DNA of 41,111 nt from Bacillota bacterium (GTDB lineage: Bacteria > Bacillota > Clostridia > Lachnospirales > Lachnospiraceae): NCBI GenBank assembly GCA_023423335.1, contig JAFAFU010000011.1, forward strand, positions 1 through 41,111, read 5' to 3'. Under the pieces are notes generated by a model. It saw only the letters and a list, made by a program, of their open reading frames with translations, had not been told where the DNA came from and ran no database searches. Made by a program: the position numbers and the translations under genes. Each line of letters opens with the position of its first letter. Position 1 is the first letter of the stretch. This document shows positions 32,990-40,324 of this stretch, in pieces.

Positions 32990-33039
32990 AAAGGCTGACC
33001 CATTGCAAGCAACAGCCTCTGCAATGAAGGTCAGCCTTT
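32990..33039 (-). terminator. long hairpin at the 3' end of the CmpB-like gene
   Basis: AAAGGCTGACC (32990-33000) pairs with GGTCAGCCTTT (33029-33039), and CATTGCA (33001-33007) with TGCAATG (33020-33026), giving an 18-bp interrupted stem. On the minus strand it overlaps the stop codon of the gene at 33031 and is followed by GCTTTG, only a weak T-tract. Confidence 0.6.
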
Positions 33040-33432
33040 CCGGTTCAGAACTTTTTCAAAGAATAATCCGGTCAGAAACCAGACGGGAGCATAATCAAAC
33101 CGGATTACTCCCTTCAGATTAAGTTTCGCTTTGCTGTAATCCCAAGGACATGCCTTAAATTTCTTCAGAATGACACCGCTTGTGTATTCTGCCAGATAAA
33201 TAATAAATAAGTAGACACCTCCCCGACATAGGGCATTCCTCTTCTTCAGCTTGTTGCAAACGGGGGTTAAACAGGCAGCCAATCCATAAATCGGAAACAT
33301 CCAGACGGAGGTGTGGCAGGCTAAGGTCCGATCCTTGCGCTTCCGGATAGAGTTCAGGCCCGTCCAAAAGCATTCCATACACCAGCCGCACAGGCCGCAA
33401 ATCAAGAAATCATTGACAAAACATTTTTTCAT
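33031..33432 (-). CDS. CmpB-type (ABC_trans_CmpB) small membrane protein
   Basis: About 133 residues with three or four hydrophobic segments match the pattern of Pfam ABC_trans_CmpB: FLICGLCGWCMECFW near the start, CPWDYSKAKLNLKGVIRFDY and APVWFLTGLFFEKVL at the end. The family is often labelled putative ABC transporter permease, but no ATPase is known to work with it and its role is unknown. The frame is open up to 33603, which would add 57 AT-rich residues of poor quality; the ATG at 33430-33432 fits the family start but lacks a clear ribosome binding site. Divergent from the CYTH gene. Confidence 0.72.
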   Translation of the reverse strand: MKKCFVNDFLICGLCGWCMECFWTGLNSIRKRKDRTLACHTSVWMFPIYGLAACLTPVCNKLKKRNALCRGGVYLFIIYLAEYTSGVILKKFKACPWDYSKAKLNLKGVIRFDYAPVWFLTGLFFEKVLNRKG

Positions 33433-33510
33433 AGCGATAGTATAAGCAGAAGTATTTTTCTTATACTTAAATGACAAAAATGGAAATATTATCATGGAGG
33501 TAATTTGACG

Positions 33511-34002
33511 ATGGAGATTGAACGAAAATATGAGATTATTCATGTACCGGGTAATTTGGAGCAATACCACAGAAAAAAAATTGAACAGGGCTATCTGTGC
33601 CATAATCCAACCATCCGGATTCGTAAGAGCAATGAGGATTACTATATAACCTATAAATCAAAAACCGGCAGAGAACAGAGGCAGGGAGGAGCCATTATCC
33701 GAAACGAGGTGGAGCTGCCCTTAAGCGAAGAAGCTTATATTACATTAAGATCCAAGACGGAAGGAAATATGGTGTACAAAACCCGGTACCTTATTCCACT
33801 GCCCGGCGGACTTACAGCTGAGCTGGATTATTTCGAAGGATTACTGGAGGGACTGGTTTTGGCTGAAGTGGAATTTCCGGATGAAAAGGCTGCAGACGAA
33901 TTCATTCCCCCGGATTGGCTTGGAAAGGAGCTGTCAGAGGATAAGCGATATTCCAATTATCATTTATCAAAACTATCCTCCTGTAAAGAGCTTTTTCAAT
34001 AA
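33511..34002 (+). CDS. CYTH domain protein
   Basis: This 163-residue protein is of the CYTH (triphosphate tunnel metalloenzyme) superfamily. The signature ExExK appears at the very N-terminus as MEIERKYEI, followed by QGYLCHNPTIRIRKS, YYITYKSK, ELDYFEG, and LVLAEVEFPDE. Bacterial members hydrolyse inorganic triphosphate or, less often, act as adenylate cyclases; residues allow the former. ATGGAGG precedes the ATG by ten bases. The TTG at 33505 is too close to the ribosome binding site and would displace the signature. Confidence 0.9.
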   Translation: MEIERKYEIIHVPGNLEQYHRKKIEQGYLCHNPTIRIRKSNEDYYITYKSKTGREQRQGGAIIRNEVELPLSEEAYITLRSKTEGNMVYKTRYLIPLPGGLTAELDYFEGLLEGLVLAEVEFPDEKAADEFIPPDWLGKELSEDKRYSNYHLSKLSSCKELFQ

Positions 34003-34091
34003 AAATTCTATCGGTTCATTGGGATATGATGATATGGATTTGACATAATATTAGTGTAGCCCGATGGAAAGTTTCTTGAATTGGAATTGAG

Positions 34092-34116
34092 TGCCTGCAA
34101 AGCAGGCAGAAGGAGG
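34092..34116 (+). promoter_or_regulatory. stem-loop immediately before a ribosome binding site
   Basis: TGCCTGC (34092-34098), AAA and GCAGGCA (34102-34108) form a 7-bp hairpin two bases before AGGAGG (34111-34116) of the small ORF at 34122. The arrangement matches the TGCCGCA/TGCGGCA hairpins before the gcvH ribosome binding site and may protect the transcript or keep the site accessible. Confidence 0.5.
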
Positions 34117-34121
34117 ATATT

Positions 34122-34256
34122 ATGCCGAAGGACGGACAGCCGGATAATAAGAAGGCCCGAATGGATAAGGCAAATGGTCAGACGCCCATAACCAAGGAAA
34201 ACCAGAATAAGAATAAAAATGCCAAGCGCAAGTCAATTGAGAATAATGATGTATAA
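34122..34256 (+). CDS. 44-residue highly charged small protein
   Basis: ATG at 34122 follows AGGAGG at the right distance and opens 44 codons to the TAA at 34254-34256. The product is extremely hydrophilic, rich in Lys, Asn, Asp and Gln (MPKDGQPDNKKARMDKANGQ at the start), with no hydrophobic core, and is likely disordered. No family recognised. It lies 35 bases before a second small ORF and is probably co-transcribed with it and the HD-domain gene. Confidence 0.6.
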   Translation: MPKDGQPDNKKARMDKANGQTPITKENQNKNKNAKRKSIENNDV

Positions 34257-34291
34257 TTTTATGTGCGTTCATGGAAAAAGGAGGAATTACA

Positions 34292-34456
34292 ATGGCAAAG
34301 GCAGGGATGAGAAGGCCGGATCCAAGGGAGCCCCATGGAACTGAAGGGTGGCAGAGAATGAATATTCCCAGAAACGAGGTAGAGCCGGTTCCGGAAATAC
34401 AAGGAAAGGCAAAGGCTGGACATGAAAAAGCCAAGCCCATACATGAACCGAAATAA
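34292..34456 (+). CDS. 54-residue small basic protein
   Basis: ATG at 34292 follows AAGGAGG (34278-34284) by seven bases and gives a 54-residue product starting MAKAGMRRPDPREPHGTEGW. It is rich in Pro, Lys, Glu and Arg, without a membrane helix. Its stop codon overlaps the start of the HD-domain gene (TAATG), which implies translational coupling. An earlier in-frame ATG at 34271 would place the ribosome binding site inside the gene. No family recognised. Confidence 0.65.
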   Translation: MAKAGMRRPDPREPHGTEGWQRMNIPRNEVEPVPEIQGKAKAGHEKAKPIHEPK

Positions 34457-35079
34457 TGGAGAGTAAAAGGACAAAACAGGCTTTATATGAAGAACTCCGG
34501 GAACATCTCCTGCGGGATGACCTGCCGTCGGTATATATCGAAAGAGCTTCACAGGATATGGAATTTAGGGAGTATCCCTTTCATTTTCTGCTCCGGCTGA
34601 AGGAAACGGAGCAATCCGCCAGATATCATCCTGAGGGCAGTGTATGGAATCATACCATGATGGTGGTGGATGAAGCGGCAAAGGTCAGGGAACAGAGCAG
34701 GGAGCCGCAGGCATTTATGTGGGCTGCCCTGCTGCATGATATCGGAAAGCCGGAGACCACAAGGAACAGAAAGGGTAAAATCACCTCCTATGACCATGAT
34801 ACGGCAGGTGCCGTAAGGGCAGCCGAGTTTTTACGGGCTTTCGATGAAGAGGAAGAAATGATTGCAAAAGTAAGTGCACTGGTAAAATATCATATGCATA
34901 TGCTTTATGTCCTGAAAAACCTTCCTTATGGCAATCCCCGCGGAATGCGGGAGGAGGTGGATTCCCAGGAAATTGCCCTGCTGTGCCGCTGTGACCGTAT
35001 GGGCAGAATCGGAGTGGATCGCCGGGAGGAAGAAAAGAATTACAGGGAATTTATTAAAAAAATCGGGAAGAAGATATAA
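34456..35079 (+). CDS. HD-domain phosphohydrolase
   Basis: This 207-residue protein has the HD-domain metal ligands: His in VWNHTMMVVDEAA, the paired HD in ALLHDIGKPETT, and YDHDTAGA. These resemble the HD region of tRNA nucleotidyltransferases and of stand-alone phosphohydrolases acting on nucleotides. No nucleotidyltransferase domain is present. The start ATG overlaps the stop of the upstream small protein, so the two are coupled. A second upstream ribosome binding site is not evident, supporting dependence on that coupling. Substrate unknown. Confidence 0.82.
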   Translation: MESKRTKQALYEELREHLLRDDLPSVYIERASQDMEFREYPFHFLLRLKETEQSARYHPEGSVWNHTMMVVDEAAKVREQSREPQAFMWAALLHDIGKPETTRNRKGKITSYDHDTAGAVRAAEFLRAFDEEEEMIAKVSALVKYHMHMLYVLKNLPYGNPRGMREEVDSQEIALLCRCDRMGRIGVDRREEEKNYREFIKKIGKKI

Positions 35080-35137
35080 TTCCCATATAATGTATAGTTA
35101 TGCGCCTTGCAATCAACTTACTGATTTGGCTGACTGG

Positions 35138-35201
35138 GGTGCTGCTAAGCATAAATGCAAATTTTGTACTGATTGCAGACTGCAAAGCGGCATCTTTTTT
35201 T
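35138..35201 (+). terminator. terminator with long structured loop
   Basis: GGTGCTGCT (35138-35146) pairs with AGCGGCATC (35186-35194), with two G-T pairs, and is followed by seven T residues (35195-35201). The loop contains the small perfect hairpin TTGCA-GAC-TGCAA (35173-35185). It ends the small ORF/HD operon. Confidence 0.6.
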
Positions 35202-35337
35202 ATGCAATAATGTGAGTAATGTTTATAATTATACAATATTTATACCTGAAACTATGGAAACTGCTGAAATATGCGGCAGAAAGGGGCCTGCCAAAAAATT
35301 AGCTGGATTTTTTAATATATCTATCATATAATTAAAG

Positions 35338-35347
35338 TTAACGTTAA
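35338..35347. promoter_or_regulatory. possible operator before nfnA
   Basis: The palindrome TTAACGTTAA lies eight bases downstream of a TATAAT hexamer and 40 bases before the nfnA ATG. A repressor bound there would block transcription. It shares TTAAC halves with Rex sites, but the spacing differs from the usual TTGTTAA-n4-TTAACAA, so the regulator is not identified. Confidence 0.35.
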
Positions 35348-35387
35348 TCCGTTATGTTATTTTTATTACTGAAATGAGGTTAATCAA

Positions 35388-36290
35388 ATGGCAGATAACT
35401 ATATTTATACCATTACGAAGAAGAAGAGTCTGGCAAACTCTATCTATCTGATGGACATTAAGGCTCCCAGGGTGGCTAAGAATTGTTATCCAGGGCAGTT
35501 TGTAATTATTAAGATGGATGAGAAGGGCGAGAGAATTCCGTTAACGATCTGTGATTATGACAGGGAGGAAGGTACGGTTACAATTGTATTCCAGGCCATC
35601 GGAACCTCCACCAAAATCATGGCTGATTATGAGGTCGGGGAAGCTTTCCGTGATTTTACCGGCCCGCTCGGCCACAGATCCGAATTAATTGATGAGCCGA
35701 AGGAAGAGCTTCTTAAGAAAAAGATACTTTTTGTGGCAGGAGGCGTCGGCGCAGCTCCGGTTTATCCCCAGGTGAAATGGATGAAGGAGAACGGCTTCGG
35801 AGTGGATTGCATCATTGGTGCAAGAAACAAGGATTTGATTATTCTCGAAAATGAAATGAAGGAATATGCGGAGAATGTCTACATAACAACCGACGACGGT
35901 ACCTATGGCTTTAAGGGAAATGTCAATGACTGCATCAAGGACCTGGTTCTTAATCAAGGCAGGAAATATGATCTGGTTATAGCAATCGGACCCATGATTA
36001 TGATGAAATTCGTATGTATTCTCACCAAGGAGTTGGGAATTAGGACCATTGTCAGCATGAATCCGGTTATGGTGGATGGAACCGGTATGTGCGGAGCTTG
36101 CAGACTGACCATTGGCGGTGAAGTGAAATTCGCCTGTGTGGACGGTCCGGAATTTGATGGTCATCTGGTAAATTTTGATGAGGCAATGAAGCGGCTTCAG
36201 ATGTATAAATCAGAAGAGGGGAAAAAGGCTCTTAGGGAAAAAGAGGGAGATACCCATCACAGCAGCAGCTGTGAATGTCATGAAGAATAA
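35388..36290 (+). CDS. nfnA: NfnA-type ferredoxin-NADP+ oxidoreductase subunit alpha
   Basis: This 300-residue flavoprotein of the sulfide dehydrogenase/dihydroorotate dehydrogenase electron-transfer family has an N-terminal FAD-binding barrel (GQFVIIKMDEKGERIPLTI), a nucleotide-binding domain with FVAGGVGAAPVYPQ, and the C-terminal [2Fe-2S] site. The spacing Asp-x4-Cys-x2-Cys-x11-Cys in MVDGTGMCGAC and onward matches the unusual three-Cys-one-Asp ligation reported for NfnA. With NfnB it forms the cytosolic enzyme that bifurcates electrons of NADPH to NAD+ and ferredoxin, or the reverse. The gene is followed by nfnB after 15 bases. Confidence 0.9.
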   Translation: MADNYIYTITKKKSLANSIYLMDIKAPRVAKNCYPGQFVIIKMDEKGERIPLTICDYDREEGTVTIVFQAIGTSTKIMADYEVGEAFRDFTGPLGHRSELIDEPKEELLKKKILFVAGGVGAAPVYPQVKWMKENGFGVDCIIGARNKDLIILENEMKEYAENVYITTDDGTYGFKGNVNDCIKDLVLNQGRKYDLVIAIGPMIMMKFVCILTKELGIRTIVSMNPVMVDGTGMCGACRLTIGGEVKFACVDGPEFDGHLVNFDEAMKRLQMYKSEEGKKALREKEGDTHHSSSCECHEE

Positions 36291-36305
36291 CCGGAAGGAA
36301 GTGTC

Positions 36306-37718
36306 ATGGAGGAAGGTAGAATGGATGTTTTAAAGAAGGTTCCGATTAAGGAGCAGGACCCCAAGGTACGTGCCCATAATTTTGATGAGGTATGTCTTGG
36401 TTACGATATGGAGGAAGCGAAGGAAGAAGCGGCACGCTGCATTCAATGCAAGAATCCCAAATGTGTGACCGGTTGTCCGGTATCCATTGACATCCCGGGC
36501 TTTATTAAGGAGCTTGGGAAGAATGATATCGAGGCGGCATTTAAAGTGATAGGAAAATACTCTGCGCTTCCGGCGGTCTGCGGGAGAGTATGCCCTCAGG
36601 AATCCCAATGTGAGGAACGCTGTATCCGGGGCATTAAGGGAGAGCCCGTTGCAATCGGTAAGCTGGAGAGATTTGTAGCGGACTGGGCCAGGGACAACAG
36701 GATAACGCCGGAGCCGCCTACTGTGAAAAAGGATATCAAGGTGGCGGTCATCGGTTCCGGACCGGCAGGACTTACCTGCGCGGGGGAGTTGGCCAAGCTG
36801 GGATATGAGGTAACCATTTTTGAAGCATTGCATGAGCCGGGCGGAGTATTGGTATACGGGATTCCTGAGTTCAGGCTTCCGAAGGACAGTGTGGTTAAAA
36901 CCGAGGTTGAGAATGTGAAAGCCCTTGGTGTTAAGATAGAAACGAATGTTATTATCGGTAAATCGGTTACGATTGATGAGCTGATGGAGGAGGAAGGTTT
37001 TGCTGCCGTATTTATCGGCTCCGGGGCAGGTCTTCCGAAATTTATGGGCATTCCCGGTGAGAATGCCAACGGAGTATTTTCGGCAAACGAATATCTGACC
37101 AGGAATAACCTGATGAAGGCATTTGATTCCAGTTATGATACTCCGATTATCACCGGCAGCAAGGTGGCGGTCGTCGGAGGCGGTAATGTTGCCATGGACG
37201 CTGCCAGGACAGCCCTTCGCCTGGGTGCGCAGGTTTACGTTGTTTACCGGAGAAGTGAAGCGGAATTGCCGGCCAGAGTGGAAGAGGTACATCATGCGAA
37301 GGAAGAGGGAATTATCTTTAAGCTGCTGACTAATCCGACGGAGATTCTGGTTAATGAGAACGGATGGGTATCCGGTATGCGCTGCGTCGAGATGGAGCTT
37401 GGCGAACCGGATGAATCCGGAAGAAGAAGACCGGTTGTGAAACAGGACTCAGAATTCATACTCGAAGTGGATACGGTAATCATGTCTCTGGGTACAAGCC
37501 CGAATCCTCTGATTTCATCAACGACGGAGGGACTTAATACCAACAGATACAGATGCATCATTGCTGACGAAGCAACCGGACAGACTTCCAGGGAGGGAGT
37601 TTTTGCCGGAGGAGATGCAGTTACCGGAGCTGCTACCGTTATCCTCGCAATGGGGGCAGGCAAGGCGGCAGCCAAGGGTATTGATGAATATTTAACTTCT
37701 AAGAAGAATAAGCAGTAA
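36306..37718 (+). CDS. nfnB: NfnB-type subunit beta (glutamate synthase small-subunit family)
   Basis: This 470-residue protein has N-terminal [4Fe-4S] cluster cysteines (CIQCKNPKCVTGCPVSIDI and CGRVCPQESQCEERC), then FAD-binding GSGPAGLTCAGELAKLGYEV and NADPH-binding GGGNVAMDAARTALRLGA, ending with GVFAGGDAVTGAATVILAMG. The same family includes the small subunit of glutamate synthase, but the adjacent nfnA and the absence of a gltB large subunit favour NfnB. Two starts are possible: ATG 36306 after GGAAGGAAG, or ATG 36321 after GGAGGAAGG; the first is used here. Confidence 0.9.
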   Translation: MEEGRMDVLKKVPIKEQDPKVRAHNFDEVCLGYDMEEAKEEAARCIQCKNPKCVTGCPVSIDIPGFIKELGKNDIEAAFKVIGKYSALPAVCGRVCPQESQCEERCIRGIKGEPVAIGKLERFVADWARDNRITPEPPTVKKDIKVAVIGSGPAGLTCAGELAKLGYEVTIFEALHEPGGVLVYGIPEFRLPKDSVVKTEVENVKALGVKIETNVIIGKSVTIDELMEEEGFAAVFIGSGAGLPKFMGIPGENANGVFSANEYLTRNNLMKAFDSSYDTPIITGSKVAVVGGGNVAMDAARTALRLGAQVYVVYRRSEAELPARVEEVHHAKEEGIIFKLLTNPTEILVNENGWVSGMRCVEMELGEPDESGRRRPVVKQDSEFILEVDTVIMSLGTSPNPLISSTTEGLNTNRYRCIIADEATGQTSREGVFAGGDAVTGAATVILAMGAGKAAAKGIDEYLTSKKNKQ

Positions 37719-37772
37719 GCTGATTGGATGAGATACGTTTGGGGAACGTATGGAAATACCATTGGAGGGTGT

Positions 37773-39323
37773 ATGGGTGTATATGGGTTTGACCAGACAG
37801 ACGGGGTGTTAACTGCGACAGCCGCAATTGCAATACTGCTGGTGGTAACACTTCTGTTTTTCAGACTTCGCCAGTCGAGGCAGGCGCAGGAGAATGCCGA
37901 CCGGGAGTATAAGAAGCTGAAGGAGAATTATAAGCAGTTGGAGACAGTGTATGAAGCATCATTAAATTCCTTGAATGAACTGACGGTTAAGTATGAGGAG
38001 CTGAACAGGAACAGGGATAACATGAAGAAGCTGGCATACACGGATTATCTTACAGAGCTTCCGAACCGTACGGCTTTTACGGAGATGCTGGATAATGTGA
38101 TGCTGACGATCCGCAATGAAGAGATTGTTGGTATCATGGATATTGATTTGGATAATTTCAAGAATATCAACGATACCCTGGGACATTCCTATGGCGATGA
38201 ACTGCTGATCGATGTGACCTATCGCTTGAAGCAGGTGATGGATGAAAATGATTACCTGGCCAGAATTGGCGGGGATGAGTTTGTCGTTTTATCTCAGAAT
38301 TTGAAGGATACCGCATCCTATGAGGAGAAAATTCGTAAAATCCGGAATGTATTCAGCTATCCTTTCGTCCTTACCACGAAAGAATACTTTGTTACGGTAA
38401 GCATCGGAGTTGCTTTTGCTCCGAAGGACGGGAAAACCTCGCAGACCATTATAAAAAATGTGGATTCCGCGATGTATGTGGCCAAAGCAAACGGGAAGAA
38501 TACTCATGCATATTTTGATTATACGTTTAACCAGAAGCTTACGGAGAAGATAGAGATCCAGTCCGAGCTTAGAAAGGCAATAGAACGGGATGAATTCATC
38601 CTGTTTTATCAGGCGCAGATGGATCTGGAGACAAAAAAAGTTGTGGGTTTTGAAGCCTTGATTCGCTGGAACCATCCGACCAAGGGATTGGTCGGACCGG
38701 ATGAATTTATTTATCTGGCAGAAGAAACCGGCCTCATCGTACCGATCGGCAAATGGGTATTGATGACAGCCTGCCGCCAGTTAAGGCAATGGGCACTGGA
38801 AGGCTATAAGGATATTAATATGGCAGTAAACCTGTCAGCCAGGCAGTTTAAGGATAAGGATTTTGTCAGTCTTGTTTGCGATACCATTGAGGAGACCGGA
38901 ATCGACCCTAACCGTCTTGAACTTGAGATTACAGAGACAATTGCACTGGATGACCTGGAATACACGATCGCTACAATTAAGGAATTAAAGAATATTGGGG
39001 TTAATTTCTCCCTGGATGATTTCGGTACCGGATATTCTTCCATGAATTATTTAAAGCGTCTTCCGGTGAATAACCTTAAGATAGATAAGAGTTTCCTGGA
39101 TACGGTGATGGAGGATCAATGTGACCAGAGAATTATTCAGACCATCATATCACTTGCCAGAAACCTGGATTTGTATGTTATTGCCGAGGGTGTGGAACGG
39201 AGCGATCAGGAGCAGTTTTTACAGGATGCCAATTGTAATAAGGCTCAGGGCTTTTTATACAGCAAACCGGTACCCAAGGATATGGCAGAACAGTTTTTAA
39301 AGAATACAAGGAATGGAGATTGA
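37773..39323 (+). CDS. GGDEF-EAL bifunctional cyclic di-GMP enzyme
   Basis: This 516-residue protein starts with one membrane helix (about 12-32), then a coiled coil (about 35-90), a GGDEF domain (from about 92) and an EAL domain (from about 265). The cyclase motif ARIGGDEFVVL is intact, without an RxxD inhibitory site before it. The phosphodiesterase motifs FEALIRW, MAVNLSARQF, LELEITE, FSLDDFGTGYSS, LKIDKSF, VIAEGVE and KAQGF are complete. Both activities are therefore possible. The frame opens at 37728 but GGAGGG (37764-37769) supports ATG 37773. It has no sensory PAS or GAF domain; the coiled coil may control dimerisation. Tightly coupled to the next gene. Confidence 0.93.
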   Translation: MGVYGFDQTDGVLTATAAIAILLVVTLLFFRLRQSRQAQENADREYKKLKENYKQLETVYEASLNSLNELTVKYEELNRNRDNMKKLAYTDYLTELPNRTAFTEMLDNVMLTIRNEEIVGIMDIDLDNFKNINDTLGHSYGDELLIDVTYRLKQVMDENDYLARIGGDEFVVLSQNLKDTASYEEKIRKIRNVFSYPFVLTTKEYFVTVSIGVAFAPKDGKTSQTIIKNVDSAMYVAKANGKNTHAYFDYTFNQKLTEKIEIQSELRKAIERDEFILFYQAQMDLETKKVVGFEALIRWNHPTKGLVGPDEFIYLAEETGLIVPIGKWVLMTACRQLRQWALEGYKDINMAVNLSARQFKDKDFVSLVCDTIEETGIDPNRLELEITETIALDDLEYTIATIKELKNIGVNFSLDDFGTGYSSMNYLKRLPVNNLKIDKSFLDTVMEDQCDQRIIQTIISLARNLDLYVIAEGVERSDQEQFLQDANCNKAQGFLYSKPVPKDMAEQFLKNTRNGD

Positions 39324-40065
39324 GGTGAGAGTCAGCCGGTTAACCATATTTCTAGCAGTACAGGGAATATTGTATGTCGTTTTTCTTGCTCTGGATTTCA
39401 CGGGCAGTTATGCCGTCCTGTCGAATGGAATTAAGTTCACTGTAATAATACTATGCTTATTATATACGTTATCCGTTAAGAAGGGAAAAGGAGCAGGGGA
39501 TATATCCCTGGTCCGTTTTGCTTTATTTTTTACGCTATTATCCGACTATATCATCCTTTTTCTTGATACCGGGCTTTATCTGTATGGTGTCTTCTCCTTT
39601 GTTATCGTCCAGCAGCTTTACGGCTTCCGGTTGAAGGGGATGGAAAACTGCAGACAGGGGCTTGCAAGATGGCAGGGAGCCATGAGGGCCTGGCTGCTGC
39701 AGGCAGGGACCGAATTGGCAGCGGCGGCGGTGATAATACTGCTTTTTAAAGCGATGGGGGTATCCTTAAATGTATTGCTGATGGTTACCGTTTTCTACTT
39801 TGTAAGCCTGGTCCATAATGTCGTTTATGCGGTTCTTTACGCAGTCCGTAAACCCCGACCCCAAAGCATTATCATTTTTGCCGCAGGGCTCGTTTTATTC
39901 CTGTTATGTGACATCCATGTGGGAATATATAACCTTTCGGACTTTATCTTGTTTACCGGGAAAACAGCGGAGCTTTTGTACCGCCTGGCAAGCCTTCTGA
40001 TGTGGACCTTCTACGCGCCGTCCCAGGTATTAATTGCTGTCAGTGCGGATCGCTTTCGTCAATAA
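39313..40065 (+). CDS. YhhN/TMEM86-like integral membrane protein
   Basis: About 247-250 residues with seven or eight hydrophobic helices. Two segments recall the YhhN/TMEM86 (lysoplasmalogenase) family: ALFFTLLSDYIILFL followed by FSFVIVQQLYGF, and LVLFLLCDIHVGIYNLSDF followed by WTFYAPSQVLIAVSA. The membrane-embedded aspartates are present in both. The similarity is by pattern and should be treated as tentative. The gene overlaps the end of the GGDEF-EAL gene by 11 bases when started at ATG 39313; a GTG at 39325 after GGAG is an alternative. Function in this organism unknown. Confidence 0.6.
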   Translation: MEIEVRVSRLTIFLAVQGILYVVFLALDFTGSYAVLSNGIKFTVIILCLLYTLSVKKGKGAGDISLVRFALFFTLLSDYIILFLDTGLYLYGVFSFVIVQQLYGFRLKGMENCRQGLARWQGAMRAWLLQAGTELAAAAVIILLFKAMGVSLNVLLMVTVFYFVSLVHNVVYAVLYAVRKPRPQSIIIFAAGLVLFLLCDIHVGIYNLSDFILFTGKTAELLYRLASLLMWTFYAPSQVLIAVSADRFRQ

Positions 40066-40108
40066 GTACAAAAAACAGGAAAATTTTTATGGAAACATAT
40101 GTAAGATC

Positions 40109-40134
40109 AAAGCTTGCCTTGCGCAGGCTTTTTT
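40109..40134 (+). terminator. intrinsic terminator
   Basis: AAAGCTTGC (40109-40117) pairs with GCAGGCTTT (40123-40131), one G-T pair, followed by T residues to 40134. It ends the nfn/GGDEF-EAL/YhhN-like stretch. The 190 bases from here to the next gene contain a TATAAT (40147-40152) without a -35 box and nothing else recognisable. Confidence 0.85.
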
Positions 40135-40324
40135 GTTACAATAAAATATAATATATCAATGAATCTATCTATTTTCCTTACTGACCGTATTCTGCGGCCG
40201 GTTCTCATTCTTTATCCGCTCTTAGGTATGACTTAACCCCAAAATCCCAGGTAACAATTACGGATATCAAAAGCATAATTCTGTCTTTTTGTCCGGACCA
40301 ATCAAATATAAGGAGGAAATAAAC

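Larger units (their letters stand above)
35080..35387 (+). other. intergenic region between the HD and nfnA genes
   Basis: The 308-base gap holds a terminator-like structure (35138-35201) in its first half. In the second half it has a TATAAT (35325-35330) with a poor -35 and a palindrome TTAACGTTAA (35338-35347) just downstream. No coding sequence is credible. Confidence 0.55.

Noticed and set aside
34020..34075. TTGACATAATAT near 34041 as a promoter for the small ORFs
   Set aside because: The -35-like and -10-like hexamers are adjacent rather than spaced by 17 bases, and no alternative partner is convincing.
36330..37295. 321-codon minus-strand frame across nfnB
   Set aside because: Opposite a perfectly conserved NfnB reading frame; the translation looks random, with no motif or start signal.
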